Counted from the first letter of the stretch, positions 1 through 8,352 are shown. The stretch: 64,000 nucleotides of DNA from Sphingomonas sp. SORGH_AS_0950 (GCF_030818415.1 NZ_JAUTAE010000001.1:1118501-1182500); one strand, 5' to 3'. Numbers and translations: made by a program. Notes: a model not told the origin generated them from the sequence alone.

Positions 1-750
1 TTGAATATTGGCGTAATGCGCCTGATCAGCACGTAACATTCTTTGCGACCTAGTGTCGAAGCCGTTAAATATCCAACCAGCGTACCTCGGCTTTCCATAG
101 CCATCGTAATCCTTGGATGCATAATTATTTTGCTTATATCTATCTATGCCGTTCTCCCAATCAGTTATGAATTGAGGCATCATCTGCCCAATCAAACTAA
201 TACAGTACTCACTAAACGTATCTGACGTACACGGTATTATTAGATAGTCCGAAGAATACAATGAAGAACGAACTAAACCTCCGAAGGAAGGAGGAAGATC
301 TACCATAACATAGTCAAAATCCTCACCGATTTTAGAAAGATTTTGCTCTAGAACTCGTAGCGCAGTAAATTTTGCTATCCCATTGCCGGTTAGCAAATCC
401 TGACCTACGCTTAGCGAGTCAGAATATACGTTTAACCAAAAATCGCCGGCAACCAGTTTAACATTGGGGTTAGTATGGGGCCCCGCATGAATAGATATTG
501 GACCAGGCCCCGTGTTTTGCAAATATCCTTGCAAAAAAGATCTTATAGTCTGCCCAGACCCCCCGGCAGTACCAACCATACCTTTGAATTTTTCGGCACC
601 AAGCATCGCTATGGAAAGATTACACTGAGGATCAAAGTCGATTAAAAGAACTCTTTTTCCTTTTTCTGCAAGAGCATCTGCCAGATTCCAGGTTAATGTG
701 GTTTTTCCAACCCCACCCTTATTATTGAAGATACTGATAAACTTAGACAC
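1..750 (-). CDS. ParA/MinD-type P-loop ATPase, 3' end outside window
   Basis: The reading frame is open from a GTG at 750 down to base 1 (250 codons, no stop). A strong ribosome binding site (GGGAGAGG) lies five bases upstream of the GTG. Residues 9-18 read NNKGGVGKTT, the deviant Walker A of ParA/MinD/Soj ATPases. DFDPQCN near residue 36 is the A' motif, and VMVDLPPSFG matches the ParA Walker B region. Family members bind ATP as dimers and position plasmids, chromosomes or protein machines; some accompany accessory modules. After about residue 190 the protein has an insert rich in Lys, Tyr and Asp that I do not recognise. Base composition is A+T-rich by eye and codon use is unlike every other gene here, which points to horizontal transfer. 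No partner gene is visible, so partition, a phage or plasmid function and defence are all possible. The family call is firm; the role is unknown. Confidence 0.88.
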   Translation of the reverse strand, partial: MSKFISIFNNKGGVGKTTLTWNLADALAEKGKRVLLIDFDPQCNLSIAMLGAEKFKGMVGTAGGSGQTIRSFLQGYLQNTGPGPISIHAGPHTNPNVKLVAGDFWLNVYSDSLSVGQDLLTGNGIAKFTALRVLEQNLSKIGEDFDYVMVDLPPSFGGLVRSSLYSSDYLIIPCTSDTFSEYCISLIGQMMPQFITDWENGIDRYKQNNYASKDYDGYGKPRYAGWIFNGFDTRSQRMLRADQAHYANIQ

Positions 751-782
751 GCACCTCTCCCTTAAAAGCCAAGGCTGAAGGT

Positions 783-841
783 AGAATCAGATGACGTCAA
801 CATAAATAAAAATAGATGTTTGACAGTCTATGACTGATTCT
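783..841. repeat. 8-bp inverted repeat flanking the ParA-gene upstream region
   Basis: AGAATCAG at 783-790 and CTGATTCT at 834-841 are perfect inverted copies about 43 bases apart, around an A+T-rich stretch upstream of the ParA-like GTG start. The sequence CTGAAG just outside the left arm recurs in the reverse complement of the right side, so the arms are longer but imperfect. It could be an operator or part of an island end. No convincing -35/-10 pair was found. Confidence 0.3.
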
Positions 842-853
842 TCAGAGCTGTGT

Positions 854-2491
854 TCACCGCGCCCCCTGCCCCGAAGGCGGCACCGGCGGGGTCGACGATC
901 TGGCGTCACTCACCGCTTCGTCATACCAGCCGGCCAGATCGGCCTTCATGCTCCGCAGCGCATCGGGGTTCAGGTAGGTCATGTGCCCCGCCGGATAATA
1001 GGTGAAGCGCAGATTCGCCTGCTGCGCGGGCTCCAGCATCATATGGCCCAGGTCGTTCTCGGTGCCGAAGAACGGCGTCGCCATGTCGTAATAGCCGTTC
1101 ATCGACAGCACCTTCAGATACGGGTTCGCCCGCATCGCGGCGGCCAGGTCGATCGCGGTGTTCGGGTTGTTCTGCGACCCGTCGGGCGCCTTGTGCTTCC
1201 AGTTCCAGGTCCAGCCCGCCGCATCGCGCGCCGACAGGCGATAGGGCAGCTCGGTCTTGTAGCCGAGCGTGGATTGCAGATAATCTTGGAAGGACGCGAT
1301 ATAAGCGCCTGAAATCGCATCCGAAGATGCGTCCGTCTCCGGCCGTTCGCCCGCCGCATCGGTGTCGATGCCGAGGTAGCGCGAGTCGAACCGCCCCACC
1401 GTCCGTGCCGAACCGCGCAGCAATTCCTTCTGGAAGCGCGGCAGGTCGATGCGCAGGTTCGCGCGCTTGATGAAGTCGGGCGACAGGCCGATCAACCGGC
1501 TCATCTGCTCGGCGATCTGGTCGCGCTCCTGGGGGGAGATGCTCTGCCCCTTGGCCAGCGCCGACATGTACGGCCCCACCGCAAAGGCGCGCGCCTGCGC
1601 CACCACGGTCGCCACATCGGCGGGGCGGTCGGGCAGGCGGTTGTGATACCAGGCGGTCGCGGCGTAGCTGGGCAGGTAATTGAGGTAGACCTGATCCAGC
1701 CCCGGCTGGCGATAGCCGTAATTCATGATCGAGCTGAGCAGGATCACGCCGTTCAGCGCCATCCCCCGCTCCTGAAGCTCATAGGCCAGCGCCCCCGAGC
1801 GCAGCGTGCCATAGCTTTCGCCGAGCAGGAATTTGGGGCTCATCCAGCGGCCATATTTGGTGACGTAACGCTGGATCGCCTTGGCGAAGACGTCGACATC
1901 CTCGTCCACGCCGTAGAATTGCGCAGGCTTCATATCGCCCAGCGGCCGCGAATAGCCCGATCCGATCGCATCGAGGAAGACGAGGTCGGTCTTGTCGAGC
2001 AGCGAGTCCGGATTGGGCCCGACATCATAGGGCGCGGGCCGGACGAATTCCGGGCTGGTCGTGCGGATGCGGATCGGCGCGAACGATCCCATGCGCAGCC
2101 AGAAGGAGGGCGAGCCCGGTCCGCCATTATAGAGGAAGGTGATCGGCCGCTTGGTGCCAGGCTTCACACCCTCCAGCGTATAGGCGGTGTAGAACATCGA
2201 GGCGGTCGGCTTGCCCTCGATATCGCGGACGGTCAGCGTGCCCGCCGAGGCGACATAGGGATAGGCGCGGCCGCCCAGGGTCACGCTGTCGCGGTGGCGG
2301 ACCTCGGCTTCCTCGAGCGGCGCGCGGGCCCAGGCGGCCTCGACCTCGGCCTTGGCCGCCGCTTCGTGCGAGGATTTCTTCTCTCCCTCTTCCTGCGCGG
2401 CGAGCGGCGCGGTCAGGGCGGTGGCGGCGAGGAAAAGGGCAAGGCTGTTGCGGATCACGAAGCGCTCACGAATGAATGACGGATAAGTCAT
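854..2491 (-). CDS. Secreted S10 family serine carboxypeptidase-like protein
   Basis: The 545-residue protein belongs to the alpha/beta-hydrolase peptidase family S10, which removes C-terminal residues from peptides. An N-terminal hydrophobic segment ending in LTAPLAAQ is a likely signal peptide, so the enzyme should be periplasmic or secreted. The oxyanion-hole motif YNGGPGSPS lies near residue 115. The nucleophile elbow GESYG has Ser226. A late NGYYDMATP supplies the likely Asp and YYPAGHMT the likely His. The gene is the first core-genome gene after the A+T-rich left edge. It lies about 100 bases downstream of, and parallel to, the M1 peptidase gene, so both may serve peptide use. The ATG at 2491 is the only ATG that includes the full signal peptide. 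Exact substrate is unknown. Confidence 0.9.
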   Translation of the reverse strand: MTYPSFIRERFVIRNSLALFLAATALTAPLAAQEEGEKKSSHEAAAKAEVEAAWARAPLEEAEVRHRDSVTLGGRAYPYVASAGTLTVRDIEGKPTASMFYTAYTLEGVKPGTKRPITFLYNGGPGSPSFWLRMGSFAPIRIRTTSPEFVRPAPYDVGPNPDSLLDKTDLVFLDAIGSGYSRPLGDMKPAQFYGVDEDVDVFAKAIQRYVTKYGRWMSPKFLLGESYGTLRSGALAYELQERGMALNGVILLSSIMNYGYRQPGLDQVYLNYLPSYAATAWYHNRLPDRPADVATVVAQARAFAVGPYMSALAKGQSISPQERDQIAEQMSRLIGLSPDFIKRANLRIDLPRFQKELLRGSARTVGRFDSRYLGIDTDAAGERPETDASSDAISGAYIASFQDYLQSTLGYKTELPYRLSARDAAGWTWNWKHKAPDGSQNNPNTAIDLAAAMRANPYLKVLSMNGYYDMATPFFGTENDLGHMMLEPAQQANLRFTYYPAGHMTYLNPDALRSMKADLAGWYDEAVSDARSSTPPVPPSGQGAR

Positions 2492-2560
2492 CGTTTCGTG
2501 TTTCGTCGTTCAAGGCAAGCGGGTTACGCGGGTCCCGCCCCTCCCTTGCCAGACGGCTCC

Positions 2561-2583
2561 CTCCCCAGGCCGAGCCTGGGGAG
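2561..2583 (-). terminator. Hairpin after the M1 peptidase gene
   Basis: Perfect 10-bp arms CTCCCCAGGC and GCCTGGGGAG enclose a 3-base loop, nine bases beyond the stop codon of the M1 aminopeptidase gene. There is no clear U-tract. It may act as a terminator or mRNA 3'-end stabiliser, and it resembles the short Sphingomonas-type intergenic palindromes seen elsewhere in the window. Confidence 0.5.
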
Positions 2584-2591
2584 GGTCCGGA

Positions 2592-5186
2592 TCAGCGTGC
2601 CAGCCAGGCCTCGACCGCAGGCTTCAGACGGTCGGCGACCGCCTTGCGCACCGCGATGGACGATATGGCGCGCTTGGCACCGCCGCGCGACCCTTCGGGC
2701 AGGTTGGCGGCGGCCCAGGCCTCGATCTTGCCGGGCATGGCGGGATTGTTCGACCCGGCGCCCAGGCCGACGATGAAGGTCGCGCGGTTGCTCTCCTCCA
2801 GGAAGCTGTCGACCAGCGACTTGTTCGCCGCCGCCCAGTCGAACGCCATGTCGGGATGCGCCCCCGCGATCGAACGGAGCAACGCCGCGCGCTGCGGCGG
2901 GGTGAAGGTGTCGTTCTTCAGGACGCTCAGCGCCCGGCGCGCCGCGCTCTCGTCCTCGGCATAGCCCAGCAGCGAGACATAGCGGTTCTTGACCACCGGA
3001 TTGCGCTCGGCCTTGGCAAGTTCGTACAGCCGGTCCCACTCGGCCGGGGTGGCGCGGGTGGCATAGGTCGCCAGGATCGGCTGGCGGATCGCCGCCGGGA
3101 TCGCATTGGGATCTCTGGCGAGCGCCCCGACATAGCCGCGCGCGCGTGCCGCGACCATCGCGTCGCCACTGGTCCCCAGCCGCCCGATCAGCGTCTCGCG
3201 CAGGTTGGAGACGAGCGCGCCCTCATCGGGCTTGGCCTCGAACCCGATCCGCGCCAGCACCGGCGACAAGATCGCCGCGATCTTCGCGCGCAGCGGCTTT
3301 TCGAGCGGCGTGCCCTCATACAGCCCGTCGAGGCGCGACAGCTCGCCCGCCACCGTCTGCCATTCCAGCGGGCTGGCTTCGGGCGACACCTGCGCCATCA
3401 GGTCGAACCAGCGACCCAGGCTCTGATAGCCGCCCGCCGCCAGCGCATAATCGTCGCCCAGCGTGCCCAGGCGATCCTCCAGCGCCAGCCTGGCATAGTC
3501 GCGCACGATCGCGGCATGGCCCGCATCGTCGTACATCACGCGGGTATAGGAGCCCTTGCCCCGGTTCAGGACCAGTGTCCCGCACCCGCCGACGCTGACC
3601 GGCGTCGGCGTCGCGCCGGTGACGATGGCGCTGGTCTCACCGCCGCCGATCGTGGCGATGCGGATGGGCACATGCCAGGTCTGCGGCGCCTTGGAGGCTT
3701 CGTCCAGGCCGAACCGTCCCTGCGCCAGCATCGCCACCGTCTTGCCGCCCTCGCAGCGCGCGCCCGACAGCGTGACCAACGGCACGCCGCCCCGCAAGGT
3801 GAAGTCGTGCGCGATGGTCGCGACATTGGTGCCCGACGCCTTGGACAGTTCCTCCCACAGCTGTTCGGTCACCGTGTTCTGATATTTGTACTTGGCCATA
3901 TAGGCGCGGATGCCCTTGCGGAACGTGTCCGCGCCCAGCGTCGATTCGAGCATCCCGATCACCGCCTGCCCCTTGAGATAGGTGATGCTGTCGAACGCCT
4001 CGCCGATCTGGTCGACCGTCTCGACCTTGCGGATGATCGGATGGGTGGCGCTGGTCGCGTCGATGCCCATTGCGGACTCACGCTCGCCCGCGATGCTGGC
4101 GGCGGCGGCCTTCCAGCTGGGGTTCAGGTCGTTGGACGCCTTGCCTTCCATCCACGAGGCAAAGCCCTCGTTCAGCCACAGATCGTCCCACCAGCGCGGG
4201 GTGACGAGGTCGCCGAACCACTGATGCGCCATTTCATGCGCGACGACGGTGTGGATGCGCTGGCGATTGCTCTCGGTCATGACCTTGGGGTCGAAGAGCA
4301 GCTCATTCTCGAAATAGAAGATCGCGCCCCAATTCTCCATCGCGCCGAAGAACTGGCTGGACCCCGGCCCTGCGATCATGTCCATCTTGGGCAGCGGATA
4401 GGGCGTGCCGAAATAATCGTTATAATAAGCGAGCAGCTTCGACGCCGAAGCGAGCGAATAATCGCCCTGGTCGACCACGCCCTTGCGGCTGACGACGCCG
4501 ATCTGGACGCCATTCGCATCCACCGTCTTGCGGTCGAGATTGCCCGATCCGAAATAGAGCAGATAGCTCGACATCACCGGCGTCTCGTCGAACCGATAAA
4601 GCTGGCTGCCATCGGCCTGCGGCGTGATCGAGGAGGCGGGCATGTTGCTGATCGCGCGCTGCCCCTTGGGCGCGGTGGCGGTCAGGCGGAACTTGGCCTT
4701 GAAGGCGGGCTCGTCCCACATCGGCGCGAAGCGGCGCGCGTCGGGGGCCTCGAACTGGGTCGCCAGCATCCGGTCGGGCGTGCCGTCGGCATTGGTATAG
4801 TCGATCGCGAACAGCCCATTGGCCGAGCGGTTGATCGTGCCGGTCCAGGCGAAGCCGACCTTGTGCCGCCCCGTGCTCGCCGCCTGCGGCAGCGTCAGGG
4901 TAAGCGTCTGCGCATCCTTGTCGAGCGCGAAGGGCACCGGCTTGCCGTCGAAGGTGGCGCGGGTGATGGTCAGCTCGGCGGCGTTGAGGACGATGGTCGC
5001 GGTGGCCTGGCGGACATCGACATCGACCGTCTCCTCGCCCGAGAAGCGCATCGCCTTGGCATCGGGACGGATCGAGATGTCGTACAGCACGGGTGCCACC
5101 GTCTGCGGCAGCTGGCCCGCCGCCAGCGCCGGGGTGGAAACGGTCAGGGCAAGCAGCGCCGAGAGGGCAGACTTCATTACAATCAA
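2592..5186 (-). CDS. Exported M1 family aminopeptidase
   Basis: The 864-residue protein is a zinc aminopeptidase of family M1 (PepN/ERAP type) that removes N-terminal residues from peptides. A signal peptide ending ALAAG covers about the first 23 residues. The substrate-binding motif GAMEN is at residues 281-285. The zinc motif HEMAH is at 317-321, followed by NEGF about 20 residues later with the third zinc ligand. The long C-terminal half looks like the ERAP1-type helical domain. Length is normal for the family. It is transcribed leftward with the S10 peptidase gene and is divergent from the nitronate monooxygenase gene. An M2 and an S9 peptidase elsewhere in the window complete a set of exported peptide-degrading enzymes. 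Family assignment is firm; specificity is not predicted. Confidence 0.95.
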   Translation of the reverse strand: MIVMKSALSALLALTVSTPALAAGQLPQTVAPVLYDISIRPDAKAMRFSGEETVDVDVRQATATIVLNAAELTITRATFDGKPVPFALDKDAQTLTLTLPQAASTGRHKVGFAWTGTINRSANGLFAIDYTNADGTPDRMLATQFEAPDARRFAPMWDEPAFKAKFRLTATAPKGQRAISNMPASSITPQADGSQLYRFDETPVMSSYLLYFGSGNLDRKTVDANGVQIGVVSRKGVVDQGDYSLASASKLLAYYNDYFGTPYPLPKMDMIAGPGSSQFFGAMENWGAIFYFENELLFDPKVMTESNRQRIHTVVAHEMAHQWFGDLVTPRWWDDLWLNEGFASWMEGKASNDLNPSWKAAAASIAGERESAMGIDATSATHPIIRKVETVDQIGEAFDSITYLKGQAVIGMLESTLGADTFRKGIRAYMAKYKYQNTVTEQLWEELSKASGTNVATIAHDFTLRGGVPLVTLSGARCEGGKTVAMLAQGRFGLDEASKAPQTWHVPIRIATIGGGETSAIVTGATPTPVSVGGCGTLVLNRGKGSYTRVMYDDAGHAAIVRDYARLALEDRLGTLGDDYALAAGGYQSLGRWFDLMAQVSPEASPLEWQTVAGELSRLDGLYEGTPLEKPLRAKIAAILSPVLARIGFEAKPDEGALVSNLRETLIGRLGTSGDAMVAARARGYVGALARDPNAIPAAIRQPILATYATRATPAEWDRLYELAKAERNPVVKNRYVSLLGYAEDESAARRALSVLKNDTFTPPQRAALLRSIAGAHPDMAFDWAAANKSLVDSFLEESNRATFIVGLGAGSNNPAMPGKIEAWAAANLPEGSRGGAKRAISSIAVRKAVADRLKPAVEAWLAR

Positions 5187-5243
5187 GGCCTTTCCATAGG
5201 GATCGGCAAATCTCTACGCGCTCACCCGCGCAAAGCAAATGAC

Positions 5244-5268
5244 GCTCATGTCACATAGTCTCATGAGC
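5244..5268. promoter_or_regulatory. Inverted repeat between divergent genes
   Basis: GCTCATG (5244-5250) and CATGAGC (5262-5268) form a dyad with an 11-base centre between the divergent M1 peptidase and nitronate monooxygenase genes. Position and spacing fit an operator, but the arms are short and no regulator is known. Confidence 0.25.
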
Positions 5269-5318
5269 CGGGATACGGGAGGGCTGGACAGCCTTTACGC
5301 TTACGTTATCGTCAAGCA

Positions 5319-6296
5319 ATGACCCAGCCTCGCTCCCCCCTGCCCGCCGCCCTGAGTCGCCTGACCTTGCCCGTGATCGGGTCGCCGCTGTTCATCATAT
5401 CCCATCCCGATCTGGTGATCGCCCAGTGCAAGGCGGGGATCGTCGGCTCCTTCCCCGCATTGAACGCACGCCCCGCCAGCCAGCTCGACGAATGGCTGCA
5501 CCAGATCACTGAGGCGCTGGCCGCGCATGACCGGGACCATCCCGATCGCCCCGCGGCCCCCTTTGCGGTGAACCAGATCGTCCACCGCTCGAACGACCGG
5601 CTGGAGGAGGATCTGGCGGTGTGCGCCAAGTGGAAGGTGCCGATCGTCATCACCTCGCTGGGCGCGCGCGAGGATGTGAATGCGGGCGTATCGGCCTGGG
5701 GCGGGATCACGCTGCACGATGTGATCGACGACCGCTTCGCGCGAAAGGCGATCGAAAAGGGCGCGACCGGCCTGATCGCGGTGGCGACCGGCGCGGGCGG
5801 CCATGCGGGGCGCCTGTCCCCCTTCGCGCTGGTCCAGGAAATCCGGCAATGGTTCGATGGCCCGCTGGCGCTGGCGGGGGCGATCGCCACGGGCGACGCG
5901 GTGCTGGCGGCGCAGGCGATGGGCGCGGACTTCGCCTATATCGGCTCGCCCTTCATCGCGACGGTCGAGGCGCGGGCGGCGCAGGCCTATAAGCAGGCGG
6001 TGGTCGACGGCCATGCGCGCGACATCGTCTATTCGAGCCTTTTTACCGGGGTGCACGGCAATTATCTACGCGCCTCGATCGTCGCGGCGGGGCTGGACCC
6101 CGACCATCTGCCGGACGGCGATGCGGCGCATATGGATTTCGGCGGCGGACAGGCCGCCAAGGCGTGGCGCGACATATGGGGCGCGGGCCAGGGGATCGGC
6201 GCGATTGATGCGATCGTCCCCGCCGCCGATCGGATCGCGCAGTTTCGCCGCGAATATGATGCCGCCCGAGAACGGCTGCTAGGCGGCTCCGCCTGA
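5319..6296 (+). CDS. Nitronate monooxygenase family flavoprotein
   Basis: The 325-residue protein is a TIM-barrel FMN enzyme of the nitronate monooxygenase (2-nitropropane dioxygenase) family, which oxidises alkyl nitronates such as propionate-3-nitronate and so detoxifies nitro compounds. The N-terminal PVIGSPLFIIS strand matches the FMN-binding start of the family. The glycine-rich GAGGHAGR has a His at residue 162 that corresponds to the conserved catalytic His. GDAVLAAQAMGADFAYIGSP matches the phosphate-binding strands. No signal peptide is seen, so it is cytoplasmic. The gene is alone, diverging from the M1 peptidase and converging on the RcdA-like gene with a structured repeat between. 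The ribosome binding site before ATG 5319 is weak. Enoyl-ACP reductase FabK is a distant alternative. Confidence 0.88.
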   Translation: MTQPRSPLPAALSRLTLPVIGSPLFIISHPDLVIAQCKAGIVGSFPALNARPASQLDEWLHQITEALAAHDRDHPDRPAAPFAVNQIVHRSNDRLEEDLAVCAKWKVPIVITSLGAREDVNAGVSAWGGITLHDVIDDRFARKAIEKGATGLIAVATGAGGHAGRLSPFALVQEIRQWFDGPLALAGAIATGDAVLAAQAMGADFAYIGSPFIATVEARAAQAYKQAVVDGHARDIVYSSLFTGVHGNYLRASIVAAGLDPDHLPDGDAAHMDFGGGQAAKAWRDIWGAGQGIGAIDAIVPAADRIAQFRREYDAARERLLGGSA

Positions 6297-6301
6297 CCGC
6301 C

Positions 6302-6551
6302 ATCGACATTCATGCCCCCCTTCTTCTCCTCTCCCCTGGACAGGGGAGAGGGTTAGCGGAGCTTGCCAGCCTGCTGGCTAGCGCAGCTTGGGTGAGGGGT
6401 TGAGCGAGCCCAAAGGCTCGCGCGCTCGCCAAGCGAGCGCCCACCCCTCACCCAGCTCCGACTAAGTCTTTGCTCTCGCAAAGACCAAGTCTGCGCAACC
6501 CTCTCCCCTCTGCGAGGGGCGAGGGAAGAAAAGGCATGGCCGAATAGCGAT
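6302..6551. repeat. Structured intergenic element, copy 1 (type A, MITE-like)
   Basis: This 250-bp element fills the gap between two convergent genes. It shares long blocks with 30418-30656: the hairpin CCTCTCCCCTGGACAGGGGA, the GCTCGC/GCGAGC stem, the block CCACCCCTCACCCAGCTCCG and the block AGACCAAGTCTGCGCAACCC. The ends are degenerate inverted repeats: ATCGACATTC at 6302-6311 against GAATAGCGAT at 6542-6551, 8 of 10 matching. No coding capacity is credible. It probably acts as a shared 3' end for both genes. Confidence 0.75.
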
Positions 6552-6555
6552 CCGC

Positions 6556-7017
6556 CTAGAAGGCACAGTCCAGCCGGGCGTGCAGGGCGCCGACCGGGCT
6601 GGTCGCGGGGGGCTCCTCGTCCGCCATCTGGTCGAGCCGCTCCAGCCGCCGGTGGAGGTCGAGGCTGGCATGGATCAGCATCCGCGCGCGGGTCGGCAGG
6701 CTGGCTACGACCGCCTCCTCCGACTCGGGCGACGCGCCGAGCCGCCGGACGGGCTCGCGCGCCTGCGACCAGCTGATCTCCCCCGCCTCGACCGCGCGCT
6801 GGGTCAGGACCCAGGCGATGACGTGCATCAGCCGCGTCGTGACCTTGAGCGACTCGCAGGAAAAGGCGACGCGCGCGATCGGGTCGAGTGTGCCGCGTTC
6901 GTCGCGCCCCGCCTCGTCGAAATAGCCGCGTGCCGATTCGGCCAGCAGCATCGCCTCGGCATAAAGGCTGTCGATCAGCCGTGACTGAAACTGGGATTGG
7001 AACGCCGCACAAAGCAT
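6556..7017 (-). CDS. rcdA: DUF1465 protein, likely RcdA protease adaptor
   Basis: The 153-residue, mostly helical soluble protein resembles the DUF1465 family, to which I assign the Caulobacter adaptor RcdA. RcdA helps deliver the cell-cycle regulator CtrA and other substrates to the ClpXP protease. Visible family features are the N-terminal helix with AEAMLLAESARGYFDE, a central ARVAFSCESLKVTTRLMHV segment and WVLTQRAVEAGEI. There is no signal peptide or membrane segment. Start ATG 7017 is the first in frame. The gene converges on the nitronate monooxygenase gene and is followed by the YdcH-like gene upstream on the same strand. The link to cell-cycle control is inferred from the family; the window also holds divL, another CtrA-pathway gene. 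The DUF1465-RcdA link is from memory. Confidence 0.7.
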   Translation of the reverse strand: MLCAAFQSQFQSRLIDSLYAEAMLLAESARGYFDEAGRDERGTLDPIARVAFSCESLKVTTRLMHVIAWVLTQRAVEAGEISWSQAREPVRRLGASPESEEAVVASLPTRARMLIHASLDLHRRLERLDQMADEEPPATSPVGALHARLDCAF

Positions 7018-7092
7018 GGCGCCATCGCTCGCACGACCGCCAAGGACCGGACAAGCCCCGGAAATCCGGTCCCTTGTCCCGTTACGACGCGG

Positions 7093-7290
7093 TCAGGCGA
7101 TGATGTCGGGGATCAGGCGATCCTCCAGTTCGGCCAGCTCGTCGCGCAGCCGCAGCTTGCGCTTCTTCAAGCGCGCGATCTGCAACTGGTCGGGGGTGGC
7201 GGATTGCAACAGGGCCGAAATCGCATCGTCGAGATCGCGATGCTCGACACGCAACATGTCGATGCGCGCGCGTGCCAGCGTGACGTCCAT
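7093..7290 (-). CDS. YdcH/DUF465-like small coiled-coil protein
   Basis: A 65-residue acidic/basic helical protein. I place the start at ATG 7290 because a GGGGGCAGG ribosome binding site precedes it; the longer frame upstream has non-coding-like composition. The pattern LRVEHRDLDDAI followed by LKKRKLRLRDELAELE is typical of YdcH/DUF465 proteins, short antiparallel coiled coils of unknown function common in alphaproteobacteria. It lies between the RcdA-like gene and a second, divergent YdcH-like gene, a pairing often seen for this family. Confidence 0.75.
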   Translation of the reverse strand: MDVTLARARIDMLRVEHRDLDDAISALLQSATPDQLQIARLKKRKLRLRDELAELEDRLIPDIIA

Positions 7291-7497
7291 CCTGCCCCCT
7301 TTTCGACGCGACCGACGCAGGGTTGCGCGTCGATCCGCCCCACCTCTAGCAAGGCCGGGCGATGCGCGCGAGAGGCCTTCGCATCGTCGCACGGATCGGC
7401 TCGCTTGGTCGATTCTGACGAAATTGAGGGGGGACAGACGCGCATTTTGGTGTTTTACTTCCTGCCCCAAAGCAATGGATCAGGAGGTTGAAGCCCT

Positions 7498-7653
7498 ATG
7501 CATACGGCGCATCAAACGGCCCTGGAGACCAAGCACGCGACGCTGGACCGGCGAATCAGTGCCGAGACGCAACGCCCCGTGCCGGACGCGATGATCCTGG
7601 CGGATCTCAAGAAACAGAAGCTGAGGCTGAAGGAAGAGATACAAGGCCTGTAA
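7498..7653 (+). CDS. Second YdcH/DUF465-like small protein (51 aa)
   Basis: A 51-residue frame starts at ATG 7498, with a strong AGGAGG ribosome binding site at 7482-7487. Residues 9-18 (LETKHATLDR) and the C-terminal LADLKKQKLRLKEEIQGL match the YdcH/DUF465 pattern of two short helices joined by a linker. It diverges from the 65-residue relative at 7093-7290, about 200 bases apart, and is followed by a strong hairpin at 7662-7693. Function is unknown. The good ribosome binding site and family match make it a real gene despite its size. Confidence 0.78.
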   Translation: MHTAHQTALETKHATLDRRISAETQRPVPDAMILADLKKQKLRLKEEIQGL

Positions 7654-7661
7654 CCCTGACC

Positions 7662-7693
7662 GGCCGCGCGGGTCATGCCGACCCGCCGCGGCC
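7662..7693 (+). terminator. G+C-rich hairpin after the 51-aa gene
   Basis: GGCCGCG-CGGGTC and GACCCGCCGCGGCC form a near-perfect stem of about 13 bp with a 5-base loop, nine bases after the stop codon. It is followed by CCTTTCGG rather than a clean U-run. Likely terminator of the small YdcH-like gene. Confidence 0.55.
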
Positions 7694-7789
7694 CTTTCGG
7701 CGCACCGACCGCGCCGTCACGATAGGCCATGGCGATCATCGTCGAGCCGGACGCCCGGAGGCGTCCCGCCACCGCCCGTCACCTAACGT

Positions 7790-8233
7790 TCAATAGGTAA
7801 AGGGTCGAGTCCGCCCGGCCATGTTGGGCTTGGCATATTCCGGCGTCGAGGTGCCGCCGCCGACCGGCTTGCGGACCAGCTTCGGATCGATCGGCCGGTC
7901 GAAGGCCACCCCGACCCGCCCCTGGGTACACCAGGCGACCCGCCCCGCGACCAGGCCGATACCGCGCAGGTCGAACTGGATCGGCGTGCCGATCTCCACC
8001 GCGACCGGCAGTTCGGCCATCAAGCCGCCCTCGGAGATGTTGCGCACCCGGACTTCGCGCGTCGCCGGATCGTCGCCCAGCGTCATCGCCGCCATCAGCA
8101 ACAGGCTATCGCGACGTCCGTTGCGGTGGCCTTCGTCCAGTTCGTCTTCCGCCATGTCAGCCCTGCTGTCAGGCGTACGGCCATCGCGTCCATGTCGATG
8201 CCCGTGGCGCCCGTATGTCTCTCGCGCCGTCAT
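7790..8233 (-). CDS. PilZ domain protein (candidate c-di-GMP receptor)
   Basis: The product is at most 147 residues; an ATG at 8155 would give a 121-residue form and may be the true start, because the first 26 residues are low-complexity His/Arg/Gly and neither start has a good ribosome binding site. The PilZ signature is present: RNGRR (RxxxR) near residues 36-40, then NISEGG (N/DxSxxG) about 25 residues later, then the beta-barrel strands IQFDLRGIGLVAGRVAWC. PilZ domains bind cyclic di-GMP and tune motility, polysaccharide or surface functions. No output domain is attached. The gene lies upstream of dksA on the same strand. A GGDEF-EAL protein at 23168-24901 could be part of the same signalling network; that is inference. 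Confidence 0.8.
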   Translation of the reverse strand: MTARETYGRHGHRHGRDGRTPDSRADMAEDELDEGHRNGRRDSLLLMAAMTLGDDPATREVRVRNISEGGLMAELPVAVEIGTPIQFDLRGIGLVAGRVAWCTQGRVGVAFDRPIDPKLVRKPVGGGTSTPEYAKPNMAGRTRPFTY

Positions 8234-8352
8234 GCGATAACCGCATGCCGATTGCCAAGCCGTTAATGCGACAAACCGGCCGGATGCGCCCGCCTCGACC
8301 GCGCCCGAACGGCCCCAGCCCCGCCAAGCGAAGCCGGAGCCGCGATCACGCC

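Noticed and set aside
43..225. 60-residue rightward frame with a hydrophobic N-terminus
   Set aside because: It lies antisense to the ParA-like gene, which has a strong ribosome binding site and clear motifs.
820..848. Rightward promoter from a perfect TTGACA at 820-825
   Set aside because: No -10 follows at proper spacing and it points into the 3' end of a leftward gene.
2856..5258. 800-codon rightward open frame
   Set aside because: Antisense shadow of the M1 peptidase gene.
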